NCBI GenBank assembly: GCA_029817715.1
Contig: JARUPY010000387.1
Span: 2,418,001 to 2,482,000 of the forward strand
Direction: 5' to 3'
Origin: Melastoma dodecandrum
Lineage: Eukaryota > Streptophyta > Magnoliopsida > Myrtales > Melastomataceae
DNA: 64,000 bases
Below are positions 46,314 to 57,600 of this stretch, piece after piece. The notes beneath the pieces were generated by a model, which ran no database searches, was not told the origin of the DNA, and saw nothing but the letters and a program-made list of their open reading frames with translations. Positions within the stretch are counted from its first letter, which is position 1, and each line of letters begins with the position of its first letter. Position numbers and translations under genes: made by a program.

Positions 46314-46610
46314 TCAACACTGGGAAGGATGAGGCAGCTTGCACTTGTCTGGGAGCTGCATTGCGAGGTTCGGATCCACGCCAAGAGAAGGCAGCAGGTA
46401 CGATTTCTTGTAAGAGCAGAGGCACGTCGCGTTTGCATGTGAGAGAGCAGCACAGCAGTCGCCGCTGGGAGGACTTGGGTTAGGTGGGGTCGCCGAGGGC
46501 TTGCAAGCCATGAAACCATCAACTGTCATGTTGCAGAGAGTCTGGCCATTGGCCAAGGCAATGGCCAAGAGCACCAGTGCTAAAATGAGAATCTTCCCGG
46601 GCTTCTCCAT
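46314..46610 (-). CDS. DIR1-like lipid-transfer protein
   Basis: Single exon, 98 residues from the ATG at 46610 (MEKPGK); an in-frame TTG lies 10 codons upstream but no ATG. A secreted eight-cysteine lipid-transfer protein. Residues 1-23 form a signal peptide (ILILALVLLAIALANG). The eight-cysteine pattern is complete: C...C...CC...CxC...C...C, with CNMTVDGFMAC, DCCAAL, CLC and C-terminal PSQC. The spacing, the proline-rich insert SATPPNPSPPS and the SLGVDPNLAMQLPDKC segment match Arabidopsis DIR1, which carries the systemic-resistance signal, and its DIR1-like group. Function in resistance is inferred only. A TATA run lies about 50-60 bp upstream. Confidence 0.92.
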   Translation of the reverse strand: MEKPGKILILALVLLAIALANGQTLCNMTVDGFMACKPSATPPNPSPPSGDCCAALSHANATCLCSYKKSYLLPSLGVDPNLAMQLPDKCKLPHPSQC

Positions 46611-46655
46611 TCTAGTTCCTTCTCTCTGAGCTACCTTCAATTTTCGAGCAATGTG

Positions 46656-46676
46656 AGTGTTTATATATATATATTG
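46656..46676 (-). promoter_or_regulatory. TATA box region of the DIR1-like gene
   Basis: On the minus strand the run ATATATATATATAAA lies about 50-60 bp before the ATG, a good position for a TATA box with a short leader. Confidence 0.5.
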
Positions 46677-47844
46677 AGATTCAATGCATGTGGGGTTGGG
46701 TGGACAATCCTGGTATCGAGGTTTGTGGACATGGTTTCACGGCTGAGGGAAAGGCGAAACAGGGGGTGTCACGGGACCTTAAGATGTGGTATGGAGGAAG
46801 GTTGTCACTGTGTGGCATTGCTTACTTTTGCAGGAGAAAAGTGGGCAATAGCAAAGCATCGGAAGATTTCGGTCCCACATTTCATTGGATTTTTGTGCCT
46901 TTTAGGGGGCGTCTCTGCAGATTCACTGAAGCTGAGATAAAGCAAGACCAAACAGATTAAATGGTCATCCATCGGCTGCCCATTATAGCAGCCAAAAAGC
47001 AGCACGCCTCTCATATTCCGACCAGCCAAAAGCCGCATAATCTCAGTGGTCGAGCGGGATAAAGTTTTGAGGGCCATTGTGGTTCTAATCACTTTGCTAA
47101 CATCTTTAGCGTGATGCTCGATTACCTTCGATCATCTACTTGAGGAAACACAAGATTATGCCACTTCCGAGATCACAAAAGACAAAGGACTGAGTAACAT
47201 TTGCGCGAGGATACCGGAATGACAAAACATCATCGGACAATTAAACAGACACCATAGCCTTAACCAAACACTTATACGGAAAGTTACCACTAGGATAGGA
47301 CACCATTCAAATTTCCCCCCCATATTTTCAGCATCCTCTTTCCTTTTTGTCACAAATTTGAAATCTCTCCTTTTTGTTCCCGATTTTTTTATTTTATTTC
47401 TTTTTTTATATAAATAATAATATTCCGACAGCTGAAATTCGAATTCTCACCGCTCTGAATTAGCAGCGCGCCTTTAGCGTGCCCACTCGGTTCTTTTGTT
47501 TTGCCTCTTTGTTGAATTTCTCTTTCAACAAGAGAGGTTGGATGAGGAAAGAGGTAACTTAGCGTGGATTAGGAAAAAAAATTATCAAAATAATGTACAA
47601 TTTCTCAGAATTAGCAAATAACGGTGTTTCAAACATCGAGTTCGATCCCTCAGAGAGAGAGAGAGCACGGTGTTTTTTTTTTATTTTTTAAAAAACGAAC
47701 TCAGTATTAAAAGTACTGAATTGAAGACATTATTTGTCCAATTTAAAAAATTATGTGATAATTTTTTTTTACCTACGGTAGAAAGGAAAAAAGGCCCAAG
47801 ATTCGATGGCAGGTGAGTTCTCTTCAAATAATAGCTCATGGAAG
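46677..47844. other. Intergenic, no gene recognised
   Basis: Promoter side of the DIR1-like gene, then AT-rich DNA with GA repeats near 47657 and poly-T/A runs. Short frames here show no family resemblance. Confidence 0.45.
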
Positions 47845-48433
47845 AGGTTTGTACGGAAATAAGATTAGTTTTAAAAAAAAATTACAAAATGTGGTCGAAG
47901 TTTCTAAATTATCGAATTTACCGTCGCCCTGAAAAATCCGTCTTTCAATTTACAAAAAAGACAGGTTTTCAAAACTCGCCTCTCAAATAATAAGGGCAGG
48001 GCGGGTTAAACCTGCCCTCACCTCCTTGTTATTTTTTTTTTGTCTGGATAGAGAGAGGGAGAGGGAGAGGGGGCGTGCGGTGGAAAGGAGAGGGAGAGAG
48101 AAGAAAATGATGGATGGAAAGGGGGAAAGGGTCGTGTTTAGGGTTTAGGGTTTAGGTCGTGCGGAGAAAGAGAAGGAAAAGAGAATGAGAGAGAACAAAA
48201 GAAGGGAGCGGAAGGAGGAGGGGGAGAAGGGGGAAGGTGTGCGGGAAGGGGGAGATGAAAAAAAAAAAAGATCCCGCCCTTGCCTTTATTATTTGGAAAC
48301 TCTTCTTCTTAGTAAATCAAAAGATGAGTATTTAAAACTCGTCGTATTAACGGTAAATTCGATATTTTGAAAACTTCGATTGTATTTTATAAATTTTTTT
48401 AAAATTAATCGTATTTTCGTACAAATCTTCTTC
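47845..48433. mobile_element. MULE-like hairpin element, purine-rich core
   Basis: Left end GAGGTTTGTACGGAAATAAG with the A-rich tract and GGTCGAAGTTT that follow, and right end (inverted) AGAAGATTTGTACGAAAATA, are the terminal sequence of the 6222-8160 family. Interior: hairpins (e.g. GGGCAGG...CCTGCCC near 47995-48020) and then about 220 bp of nearly pure purines (48046-48270). Flanks CTCATGGAA and TTCGTGAAA match at 6 of 9 bases, a weak duplication. Confidence 0.65.
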
Positions 48434-49232
48434 GTGAAATGGCTGCCCGATGAGGTTATGCATGTTGGGTACAAGTACCAATCAACGGAGACGAGTCCGG
48501 TTCTAGCAAAAGTTTAGCATGGCACCGACCTAAGCAACTTGCTCCTGGAGGAACTTCTGTATAATGAAGTTTTGTATGGATATATAATTGGCTTTAAAAA
48601 AAATTACGAAATACAATCTAAATTTTAAAAATACTTGATTTACCATCTTTAAGGTGCGTTTCGAAAAAAGGTCTTATAATTTAGGCAAAATATCAATTTT
48701 TGGCCCCAAGGCAAACTTTTCGATTTTGCAAATCGTTTAAAAATTTTTCAATTTGGCCTTAAATCGATAACACTTTTGTATGAGGCCTTATTTGTGACGG
48801 ACGTTAGATTTTCGCGACGTGTCAATTAGCCTCCGTTACCTTAGCCTACATGGCGTCCGACGTGTGAATTACTTAATTTGTTGGCCTACGTGGCAAGCGC
48901 TGGGAAATAAAAAATTAGGAAAAAGAAAGGGGAAGAAATTGGGGATAGGGTTTGGGTTAGAAATCGGGGTTAGGTTTGATTTTATCTTCCCTCGCTCGAT
49001 TCAATCGTTAAACAATGTGAGGTTGGGGTTGCGCGTTCTGTTTGTGGGGTTGCGCTGTGTTAGTGGGGTTGGGGTTGCGCGCTGTGTTTGTGGGGTTGAG
49101 ATGTTTTTCGTGTTGTGGTGGTTTGGTTGGTTTTCTGTAAGTGCGCTGTGTTGGGGAATGCGTTATGTTGTTGCTGCTTTCTATAGTCTGTGTGCTTCGC
49201 TTATTTTTCATAAATGCGTATACGCAGGTACG

Positions 49233-49687
49233 ATGAGTGCTTCCGGGAGTTTTGACACTTGTGTTGGTTCTGTAAATTCATCCTGTGATAGTAGTGAAAG
49301 GAGGTGCAAACATGGGGTGCGAGCTGTATTGTATACCTCATGGAGTAGAACTAATCCTGGGAAACGATTCTTTCGCTGTCGAATGTGGAAGGTGGTATTG
49401 TAGTTGTTACCGTATTGTATACCATATGGCTGACTGTTACTGACTGATGTTGTGTGTTATAGGATGATGACTGTGGCTATTTTAGGTGGTTTGATGAGGT
49501 TGTACCTGCACGACAGAAAGAGGTGATATTACAGCTTCTTGAGCAGAAGAAGATGCTAGAAGATAACATGGAGATTTTGCAAAAGAGAGAAGGCGCTATG
49601 GAATCGTTGATCAAGCATTTAGAAGCTGAGATTATCAAGCAAAAGATGATGAAAAAAATAGATGTATGTTTATTTGGTCATGGATGA
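49233..49687 (+). CDS. GRF zinc-finger plus coiled-coil protein of the MULE
   Basis: Two exons (49233-49391, 49463-49687), 127 residues. The zinc finger is C-K-H-G at residues 23-26, the FFRC motif and DDDCGYFRWFDE after the intron, the pattern of the GRF finger that binds single-stranded DNA in several repair and nuclear proteins. Residues about 75-120 (KEVILQLLEQKKMLEDNMEI and on) form a coiled coil. It lies inside the MULE, opposite in direction and 3' to the transposase, the place of mudrB in MuDR, though unrelated in sequence as far as I can see. The frame is open upstream to 48819, but that part looks like leader. Both exons are intact. Confidence 0.75.
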
Positions 49688-50008
49688 GAGTGTTACTGAT
49701 AGTTGGTGTAATTAGTGTTGTTGTATATGAATCGTTGAAGTAGGTGTTATGTGATTAGTGATTGGATATGTTATGTTATTTACTGAAATGGAGATTATGT
49801 TGACTTATGTTGACTCACCAGATGATGTTTATTATGTACTTAAAAGGACCAATTTCATAACGAAACACATTTTGTCATAACAACCTGATATGGACATGAA
49901 TTTCTTACAATCCTGTTCCATAACAAGCTCATTCTTACATAGCGAACACAGATAACATAACAACCAGATGACAGAATAACAATCAGGTCCTCATCATGGT
50001 TGGCTTGG

Positions 50009-52784
50009 TCAGCTGCTGGTCATGCTTGGTCCTGGTCCTCTCTCAGCTTGTGGTGCTGGTCCTCTCTCAGCTTGACTCGAGCTTGCTGTAGCCTGTCTCT
50101 TGCTGCATGTCCTCTTGTTATGTCCATTCTGGCCGCACAGCTTGCACTTCACTTTCCAGTGATGACCGGAACCTGAAAAATCGAAACACATATTAGATGG
50201 GTAATAACACATCAGAATTACGTTGACAGTGGCATACCGTATTTAGGATATGCGAATGGTAATTCGAATGAAGATTCTTCAACTTGGTCGGATGAAGTTG
50301 GCTGTGAGCTTGGCTGGGAAGATGGCTGCCGCTTGCATGTCCTCCTGTTATGGCCGCAGTTGCCACATAGCTTACATGCCATCCCAAGTCACGTCCTACT
50401 CATCTTTCTCGCATTTGTCTTTGGGTCCTCTTCTTTGCTTATCTCTCTCTTTTGCTTTCTTGGTCTGCCTGGCAATTTTTTGTAAGGAGGTGGCCTTACT
50501 GGTTCTTCATCTACCTTGGGCCAGAACTTTCTACCTTCCAGAGGCTCTAGGACATACATGTACGCCCTTCTATATGTGTCCATGGTGAAATACGAACTAA
50601 CATAATCCTCCACGTCCCATTTCATGAACATAATGCAGGACAGAGCATGTAAACAGGGGATGCCATGTAACTCCCAGGCCCTACAGCTGCAACTACAAGC
50701 CCTAAGATCTACTAAGAACCTGTCCGACTCAACCAAAGGCATTGAAACTTCGAACTTCTCCATCATTGACGGTTTAACAACCCATCTAGCAGCACCTTCT
50801 CTGTGAGTAAATCAACCCTCCTAGCAGCAGCCCTATTCTTCTCTAACTGTCTCACCATTAGAAGCCATCTAATTCGCTCTAACATGTCAATCAATGGTAA
50901 TCTTCTAGCGGCAACAATATAGGAATTGAACGTCTCGCACATGTTATTACTATGTGTTCCGCAATGGCTAGAAGGGTGGAAGAAGGCCTTACAGAAATGT
51001 TGGGGACCCTGTTTGTGGAAATCTGCAGCCGCGTCGAGGGATCCCGGGACACCATCTCGTCCATGGCTCATCTCATTCATGGCTATGTTGAAGTCAACCT
51101 TGTTTGTGCATCTAACAGCCTTATAGAAGCAACTCTTCAGGAAAAGACCTCTATGTTTGACCTTCCAATTTTGGTAGATGTGTCGGGAGCAGTTCCTTGA
51201 TTCGGCTTCGGGTGCAAGCAATGAAATGACATTCAACAATCCCTACAACTTAAAACAGTTAGTATGGAACAACAAAACACAACGCCTTACAGCAAATCAC
51301 AGTAACCCAACCTACCTTTTGTTGGTCGCTAATAAACGTCCAACCATGGCCGCTACCAACCCCAAGTTCTCTGAAAAGAATCTCCAGGAACCAATGCCAA
51401 GAATGTTGATTTTCCCCTTCCACCACTGCCCATGCAATGGGGTACATACCATCATTCCCGTCGCGGCCAACGGCTGTTAATAAGATCCCACCAACCTTGT
51501 TCTTTATAAATGTGCCATCAAAGCCACAAATTGTCTGCAACCGCGAAGGAATCTCTTAATCAACGCTTCAAATCCAATGAACAACCTTCTAAACGTTATG
51601 TGCAGCCCCGTTGATTGTGTCAAATCACAGACCAACTCAAAGCAACTCCCCGGATATTTAAGTCTCAAGGCTGCCAAATACGGTTTAAGATCTTTGAAAT
51701 GATCATCAACCGATCCAAGCATCATTCCATCTGCAAGCCAGCATGCCTGGTAAATCTTCATCGACCCAACCTCAATTGTATACTTCTTCATGACCTCTTC
51801 CTGAATTTCCTTGGCCGTGACACCACCTTTTCTTAAGTGGCCTTCAATGAATTGGTCAGCTAGCCATTTCGTTGTGGCCTGCCTAATTTCGAATTTTCTT
51901 GCACATGTATGAGTGTCGATCACATTCTTTATCGCGAAAGAACCATCCTTCTTCAGCCATGAGCCATAAATCCTCCAGGGACAACCAGACTCGCATGTAG
52001 CCTCCTGTTTTGCTGGGGAACTACGTTTCCAACGTATATTTAGCCCATTAGCAATGGCATACTTCTGTACAGCGCCATGCATCTGGTTTGGTGTCTCGAA
52101 ACACATGCCGGGCTTGAACGTTAATGACTTGTGATCACAACCTGGATTATAAGTACTCAGTTCAGCCTTCAAATGTTTCCTTCTGAATGATATTGTGAAT
52201 GACCCATCATCCGGGAGCATATCCTCGTCAGAACTTTCATACTCAGAATGTTCAACTTGGTCACACTCAGAACCAGCCACACTACAAACTTCCACAGTGA
52301 CAGAACCATCTACTTCTTCAGCTTCGGGACAATTACCATCAACCCTGTCTTCGACAACAACATTTTCCATAACTACACTCGGTCCTGCCTCCGAGGATAC
52401 CACACCTACTTCATCGTTCTCTGAATCATCACTACTTGTCAAACTAAGGCTGATATCAATACTGCTGCTACTAACCTCCTTCACAGCTTCATCATCAGAT
52501 AGTACCTCAATCAATGGCCCTTCGCAATATACATCCACAGTGGCCCTATCGTTGCATGCATCACACATCTCCATTACATCCTTATCGTTAATTATCTGCC
52601 TACGACTACCATCGGGAAGCTGCCACCACATTGACCTAACATTGCATCCAGAATCTTGCCCAAAAGCCACTAACGTGAAGTATCCCATGAGGTCACAGTC
52701 CACATTCCCATACTTACAAATCTTGCCACCAACATGCATATCCACGTTAATACGTTTTATTCTCACCTGTCTACCCACATGCAT
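50009..52784 (-). pseudogene. MULE transposase (MURA-like), inactivated
   Basis: Exon blocks 52784-51316, 51242-50238 and 50172-50009. Order: N-terminal PB1-like region (1-100), acidic linker, MuDR DNA-binding domain (about residues 230-330, CPWRIYGSWLKKDGSF and WLADQFIEGHLR), MULE transposase domain with the catalytic Ds in GFDGTF and FISDQQK and the E in NNMCETFN, SWIM zinc finger CSCSCRAWELHGIPCLHALSC in part, and two CCHC knuckles (CKLCGNCGHNRRTC and CKLCGQNGHNKRTC). Three lesions are seen: a one-base deletion near 51536 just before the first catalytic D, a frame change near 50765-50800, and a TGA at 50391-50389 before the first knuckle. All catalytic residues can still be read, so decay is slight. 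Confidence 0.85.
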
Positions 52785-53590
52785 TTCCAAAAAAACCGCA
52801 TCTCACCCTTCCACCAAACCCACGCAGAAATACACCAACAACAGAAAACAATGACGCAATACACTTACCTGGAGGAGAAAAACCAAGGAATCGTGCAACA
52901 ACGCCTCAAGGATCGCCAACGAAAGCCACGGGAGAGAAAACCCAAATCTCCTTCCTGAAGAACCCTAACCCTAACCCCTCTTTCTGCGATTTGATTTTAA
53001 CCTGTAATTCCTCCCACCAGGTAACTCCACGTAAGACAAAAAATATTAATGTCAATGCCACGTAAATAATTCACCAACATTTCCGTCAAAAATCTAACGT
53101 CCGTCACAAATAAGGCCTCATACAAAAGTGTCATCGATTTAAGGCAAAAATTGAAAAATTTTTAAACGATTTGCAAAATCGAAAAGTTTGCCAAGGGGCC
53201 ATAAATTGATATTTTGCCTATAATTTATAAAAAAGACGAAAATCCATCATACGAACGGAGGCGGGTTTCGAAAACACTTTTAATTATTTTTTAGAAGTGG
53301 AAAGATGGAAAGAAAGGGAGGGAGAAAGGGTGAGGGGAAGTGGCGGAGAGAGGGGAAAAAAAGGGGAAAAAGGAAAAGGAGAGAGGGGGGAGAGGAAGGG
53401 AGAAGGGAAGGGTCAGAGAGAGGGGAAGTAAGAGGGGGAGAAAAAGTAAAAAATAAATAAAGGATTAGAGTAGAGGGGCGACCCGTCTTCCTCCCCTTAC
53501 GATTAGGGGATGGTAGATTGAATATTTTAAAAAATTCGATTGTATTTTATAATTTTTTTTTAATAAATCAACGAACGGTATATTCGTCAT

Positions 53591-54322
53591 TCTCTACCGT
53601 CAATAACAATCTGCCATATCAGACCAATGCAGCACTGCTTTCGACACCAAAACCAGAGTCTTCTCATTCCAACTTATTCATCCTCCTCCACTCTTTATAA
53701 TCCAAAAATACAATCAATGAATACAGCCCTTACTCCAAAATTAAGCGGGCAGCTTTAATCCAGACAAAGCTCTCTCTGCAGTGAATTTGCAGAAGTCCCA
53801 AAATCCGAGACCCACCAAATGACTGACCAATAACACGGGATGATAGATACTCTATACCCTAACCAAACGTTTCTCAAAGTAAACAAAAATGCATCTGGGC
53901 TAACCCTTCACCCAATAATATTGACAAAGAACTACTCTACTTGCCTACCTATAAAAGTGACACAGGCAAGACTCTACTCTCTCCTCTTCGTGAAACAAAT
54001 GCAAATTTAAGGGCTTTCCTGACCCATAATATGACAACAAAAATCTCGATTCGGCAGCTTGGCAGTGTCCGAATCTAACTCACCCTCCAACCCACATATC
54101 CATTTATGAGAGAAACTGGACCACCTTGGACAATAACTCGAGGTGTGCAACAGAATGGGACGACTTCAAGCGAAAACTGGATCCTCATTGGAGTAGACTC
54201 ATCTAAATGACAGTCAACCCACTCGAATGACCCCATGATTTGGCAGAGATAAGAAAGAAGTCACTTCCAAGAATCACAGCAACACACGCAGAGAACAGAG
54301 AACCAATGTGCAGAAGCTTAGG
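53591..54322. other. SAD2 3' flank, no gene recognised
   Basis: AT-rich DNA between the MULE cluster and the importin stop codon, including its 3' UTR. No further gene. Confidence 0.45.
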
Positions 54323-54640
54323 TCATGAAGTGGCAGTTCCAGATGCCGCCTCTAATTTTTCCTTTTCTATTTCAGCTCTTCTCTGTTGGGCATGTTGTGC
54401 AACTGTGTTGGCAAGTGCCTGGTAGTGGAAGTCTAGTGTCTGTGTAAGGTTCTGGAATCTCAGTGGATTTGATGCTTGCATGGCTATTTCAGAGGAAAAA
54501 TGAGAGAACGTCAGGACCTTTGAGAGTTCTCGGTAATATCAGGAGAAAATGATTTCCACTCACCTTTGACCATGTCTACAAAAAATATGAAGGGGTCAAC
54601 CTCATCAATTGGTGACTGGATTTCTTCATCATCGCTGTAT

Positions 54641-54673
<33 letters not shown>

Positions 54674-57600
54674 TCTTCATTTTGACGGAAAGCTCTGGCC
54701 TGTGACAATGAAGTTTAGAACTCCAACGTATGTCTTCGCAGTCGCAAAATGCATCAGTTCCAACCACTAATGATGTAATGACAAGGCGCAACCATCACAT
54801 AAGAATCTAAAACTTATGAACACGAAAATGTGGGATTTTAAACCAACTCAAAGTGCCTAAGGAGAAAATAACACATTTGCCCCTGTACAACTAAAATGAC
54901 TTCGTTAATGTGTGCAACAGCCAACAACTGGCAGTATTCTTGATAAAATGGTCAACCCTTTAAAGAGACACTGAGATACCGACCAATAATGGTGAAGAAG
55001 AATCAGGCAACAACAGACAGTGAACTATATGGAAAACACACCTGTGCAGCCAATTTCTGAAATTTAACACTGTCAGCCTCATCTCCATCATCCCCATTCA
55101 CACCCATCTCTCTGTCAGATCCATCAGCTTCTTCTTCTTCTTCATCATCATCTGTCGGGAAACCATCCATTTCATCATCATCTTCAGCCTCTTCCTCCTT
55201 TGCTGCTTCTGCACATAAATAAAGTACGAAGGATTAGATAAAAGAAGGATAACCAGGTTGCTGCGGTAAGATCATACCTGCAACTTGATCTTTGTATTTT
55301 ATAAGGAGATCAAGTGTGGCCCTAAAAACCCGTCCCAATGCATCCTCTGGTAAATGATCAGCAGGAAGTGCCAATAAAGAGGTCAATCCCAGGCAGCAGA
55401 TTTTCTTATCATGTTCTCTGTGACACAACAATTAATTTGTTCAAATCGGATGGTCACATCAGCAAAAGAGAAAGACTCATTGAAACAAACATTTGAGTTT
55501 TTTTATTTAATGCCATATCGGTACCGTCTGAAATTTGCCATTTGTCCACTCTTTTTAGCTTGTTGCAACATTTGGAACCAAACAGCAAAGACTTCTGACG
55601 CAACACCAAGCTTTTGAAGAATACTAAGGGTCAAGCCCACATTGTAATAAAGAGCATTTGCAATCTACATGAGATTTGAGAACAAAAAGTAAGTTCAGTC
55701 CCTATTGGAACTATTCCCCGTTAAACATTACTCAAAAGAAAAAATTAATTTGTTACTAACCACTTGCATGAGGAGACACTTCAAATAGGGTTTCTCGGCA
55801 CGACGTAGCCGCTCAACAGTAATTCGCAAATATGGTTCCACCCAATGGTCCACCTGCCCTCTACAGTTCTGTAATACTACTTCAATAAGCTTTGGAGCAG
55901 ACTCTATGTCTCCATCCTCCAAGTTTTTATCTGACATCACCTACTCAAGAACAAGATATAGGACAAACATCTCAAAGTCCAACTAATCTGAAACCACATC
56001 GAACAGTTACTCACAGATGAGAGCATATTCCAGAGGCTTTGCTGGTAATCTGGATCTTTGCACGAGAGATAATGCTGAGTTCCTCGAGAGATATAATTGT
56101 CCAGTGGAACAAGTATATCTGCATAAGCAACAGTATTTGACAAGCAGAACATAGACAAAAAGCTTTATCTCCACATGAAACATGCATGACATTGGTTGTG
56201 CGATTACCATGCAAGATCAATATTACCTAAATTAAACTTCTTCGTAACTATCAAGTAAAGCCATAATATCAACCCATCTATGACATTGCAACCTCAATTG
56301 TAAACAGATATCTTATTTCCTTTTGGAAAAGGATTATTTAAGAAAATAATGATGCCGAAGGATAGGAAAACCTCTCTTATGAATGATTTGGGCAACAAGT
56401 ACGAAGAACATAATGCAAATGCAAAGGAGAAGGAACACATACTTGAGAAGAAATCTATTGCCCATTCTGCAAGAGCCTCCGTCATTAATGGCCAAAGACT
56501 CCACATGTCCATTGTGATAGTAGGAGCATAAAAGGTCATGTAAGACACAATCTCCAAAACTTCTTCAAAAACCTCTGCAACATTGCATAATAGAACCATG
56601 TTAGAGATTATGCAACTCTATCATGTTTGCTAATGAATAAAAGTACCAATCTCAAATTGAGTATAGTCAAATAAACAAAAGGAAATCAAAATGTAAATTA
56701 CATCACATAATTAGATTAACATAACAGCACACCAACCTTGCCCATCTGTTGTCAGCATTTTACACATGATTGGGAGCAAAATCGGCTCAACTTGGACAAA
56801 AAGGTGAGGAAGGCGGTTAACTGACTCAAGTATTGTGCTTATGGCACGTAAACAACCAACAGCTGCAAGGGCACCTGGGTCATCAGCCTCATCATCAGCT
56901 TCGGCAGTGTTCATACACCTCCAGAATGCAGCAGCCTAATAACAAAATACCACGAACACTTACTTCAAACATTGGTAGATTTACTGGTAGTGAAATGGAA
57001 AAAATAGTTAAATAACAAGATAATGGCATCGCAAAGTGAGATAATTACCAAATTTTGGCACAATCCAAACGCATAAGGAGCCATTTCTTCCCCAAATTTG
57101 TCAACAATAGTCTCCAAAGTAAAAACAAGGTCTTCATTCTCCACTTCGTTCATCAGCTTAAAGAACTCTGCACAATCAACCCCATGGGATGTTAGAATAA
57201 TAATCTAAACACTCAGGATATATCCAACTGCTTCTCAGGCACATACCATCAAGGAGCTGTGGAAGGATTGGACGAATCTCATTTAAGTCTGCATAAATCA
57301 GCAAAGATACCACCAAGAATAATTGCAAGTGTCAAAAGGATAAATAAAGTACAAAAATCTGAAAACATAGAAAGCGCGGGCTCTACCTGAACAAGCTTCA
57401 ACAAAAGAACGCAGTGCAAAAACTGAATCAACTCGGACAGGAAGTTCAGAATCACGCATTCCAGCCACGACACTGTGCAATGCTTGCCGGAAATTGTTAG
57501 GATCTGAGAAACTGATATGGGCATACTGTCCTGCCACCCACGCTGCCTATAACAGCCACCAACAGAAGAAAATGACCCATTAAAGCATTAGCAGTTCTAT

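Larger units (their letters stand above)
48684..53218. mobile_element. 4.5-kb two-gene MULE with perfect target duplication
   Basis: Terminal inverted repeats of about 130 bp (48684-48812 and 53089-53218) start GGCAAAATATCAATTT and are over 90 percent alike by eye. The perfect 9-bp duplication TATAATTTA flanks it at 48675-48683 and 53219-53227. Inside are a minus-strand transposase gene (damaged) and a plus-strand GRF zinc-finger gene, arranged tail-to-tail as in maize MuDR. Perfect duplication and near-identical ends suggest fairly recent insertion, into an older MULE. Confidence 0.93.
48566..53590. mobile_element. Older MULE-like hairpin element, interrupted by another MULE
   Basis: Left end (about 48566-48650) and right end (about 53508-53590) read as inverted copies of the family terminal sequence, with TTTAAAAAAAATTACGAAAT and TTTATAATTTTTTTTTAATA blocks. 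Next to the right end is a purine-rich core (53285-53455) like that of the 47845-48433 element. The element is split at 48683/53219 by a complete 4.5-kb MULE. Its ends are decayed and I could not fix a target duplication. Confidence 0.6.

Noticed and set aside
48819..49232. A 138-residue N-terminal extension of the GRF gene
   Set aside because: Open by chance; composition is irregular, and the GRF protein begins naturally at the ATG at 49233 right after an AG/GT site in a leader-like stretch.
54640..54680. GTC/GAC repeat as an unstable microsatellite of special interest
   Set aside because: It codes the poly-Asp stretch expected in the acidic C-terminal region of SAD2.
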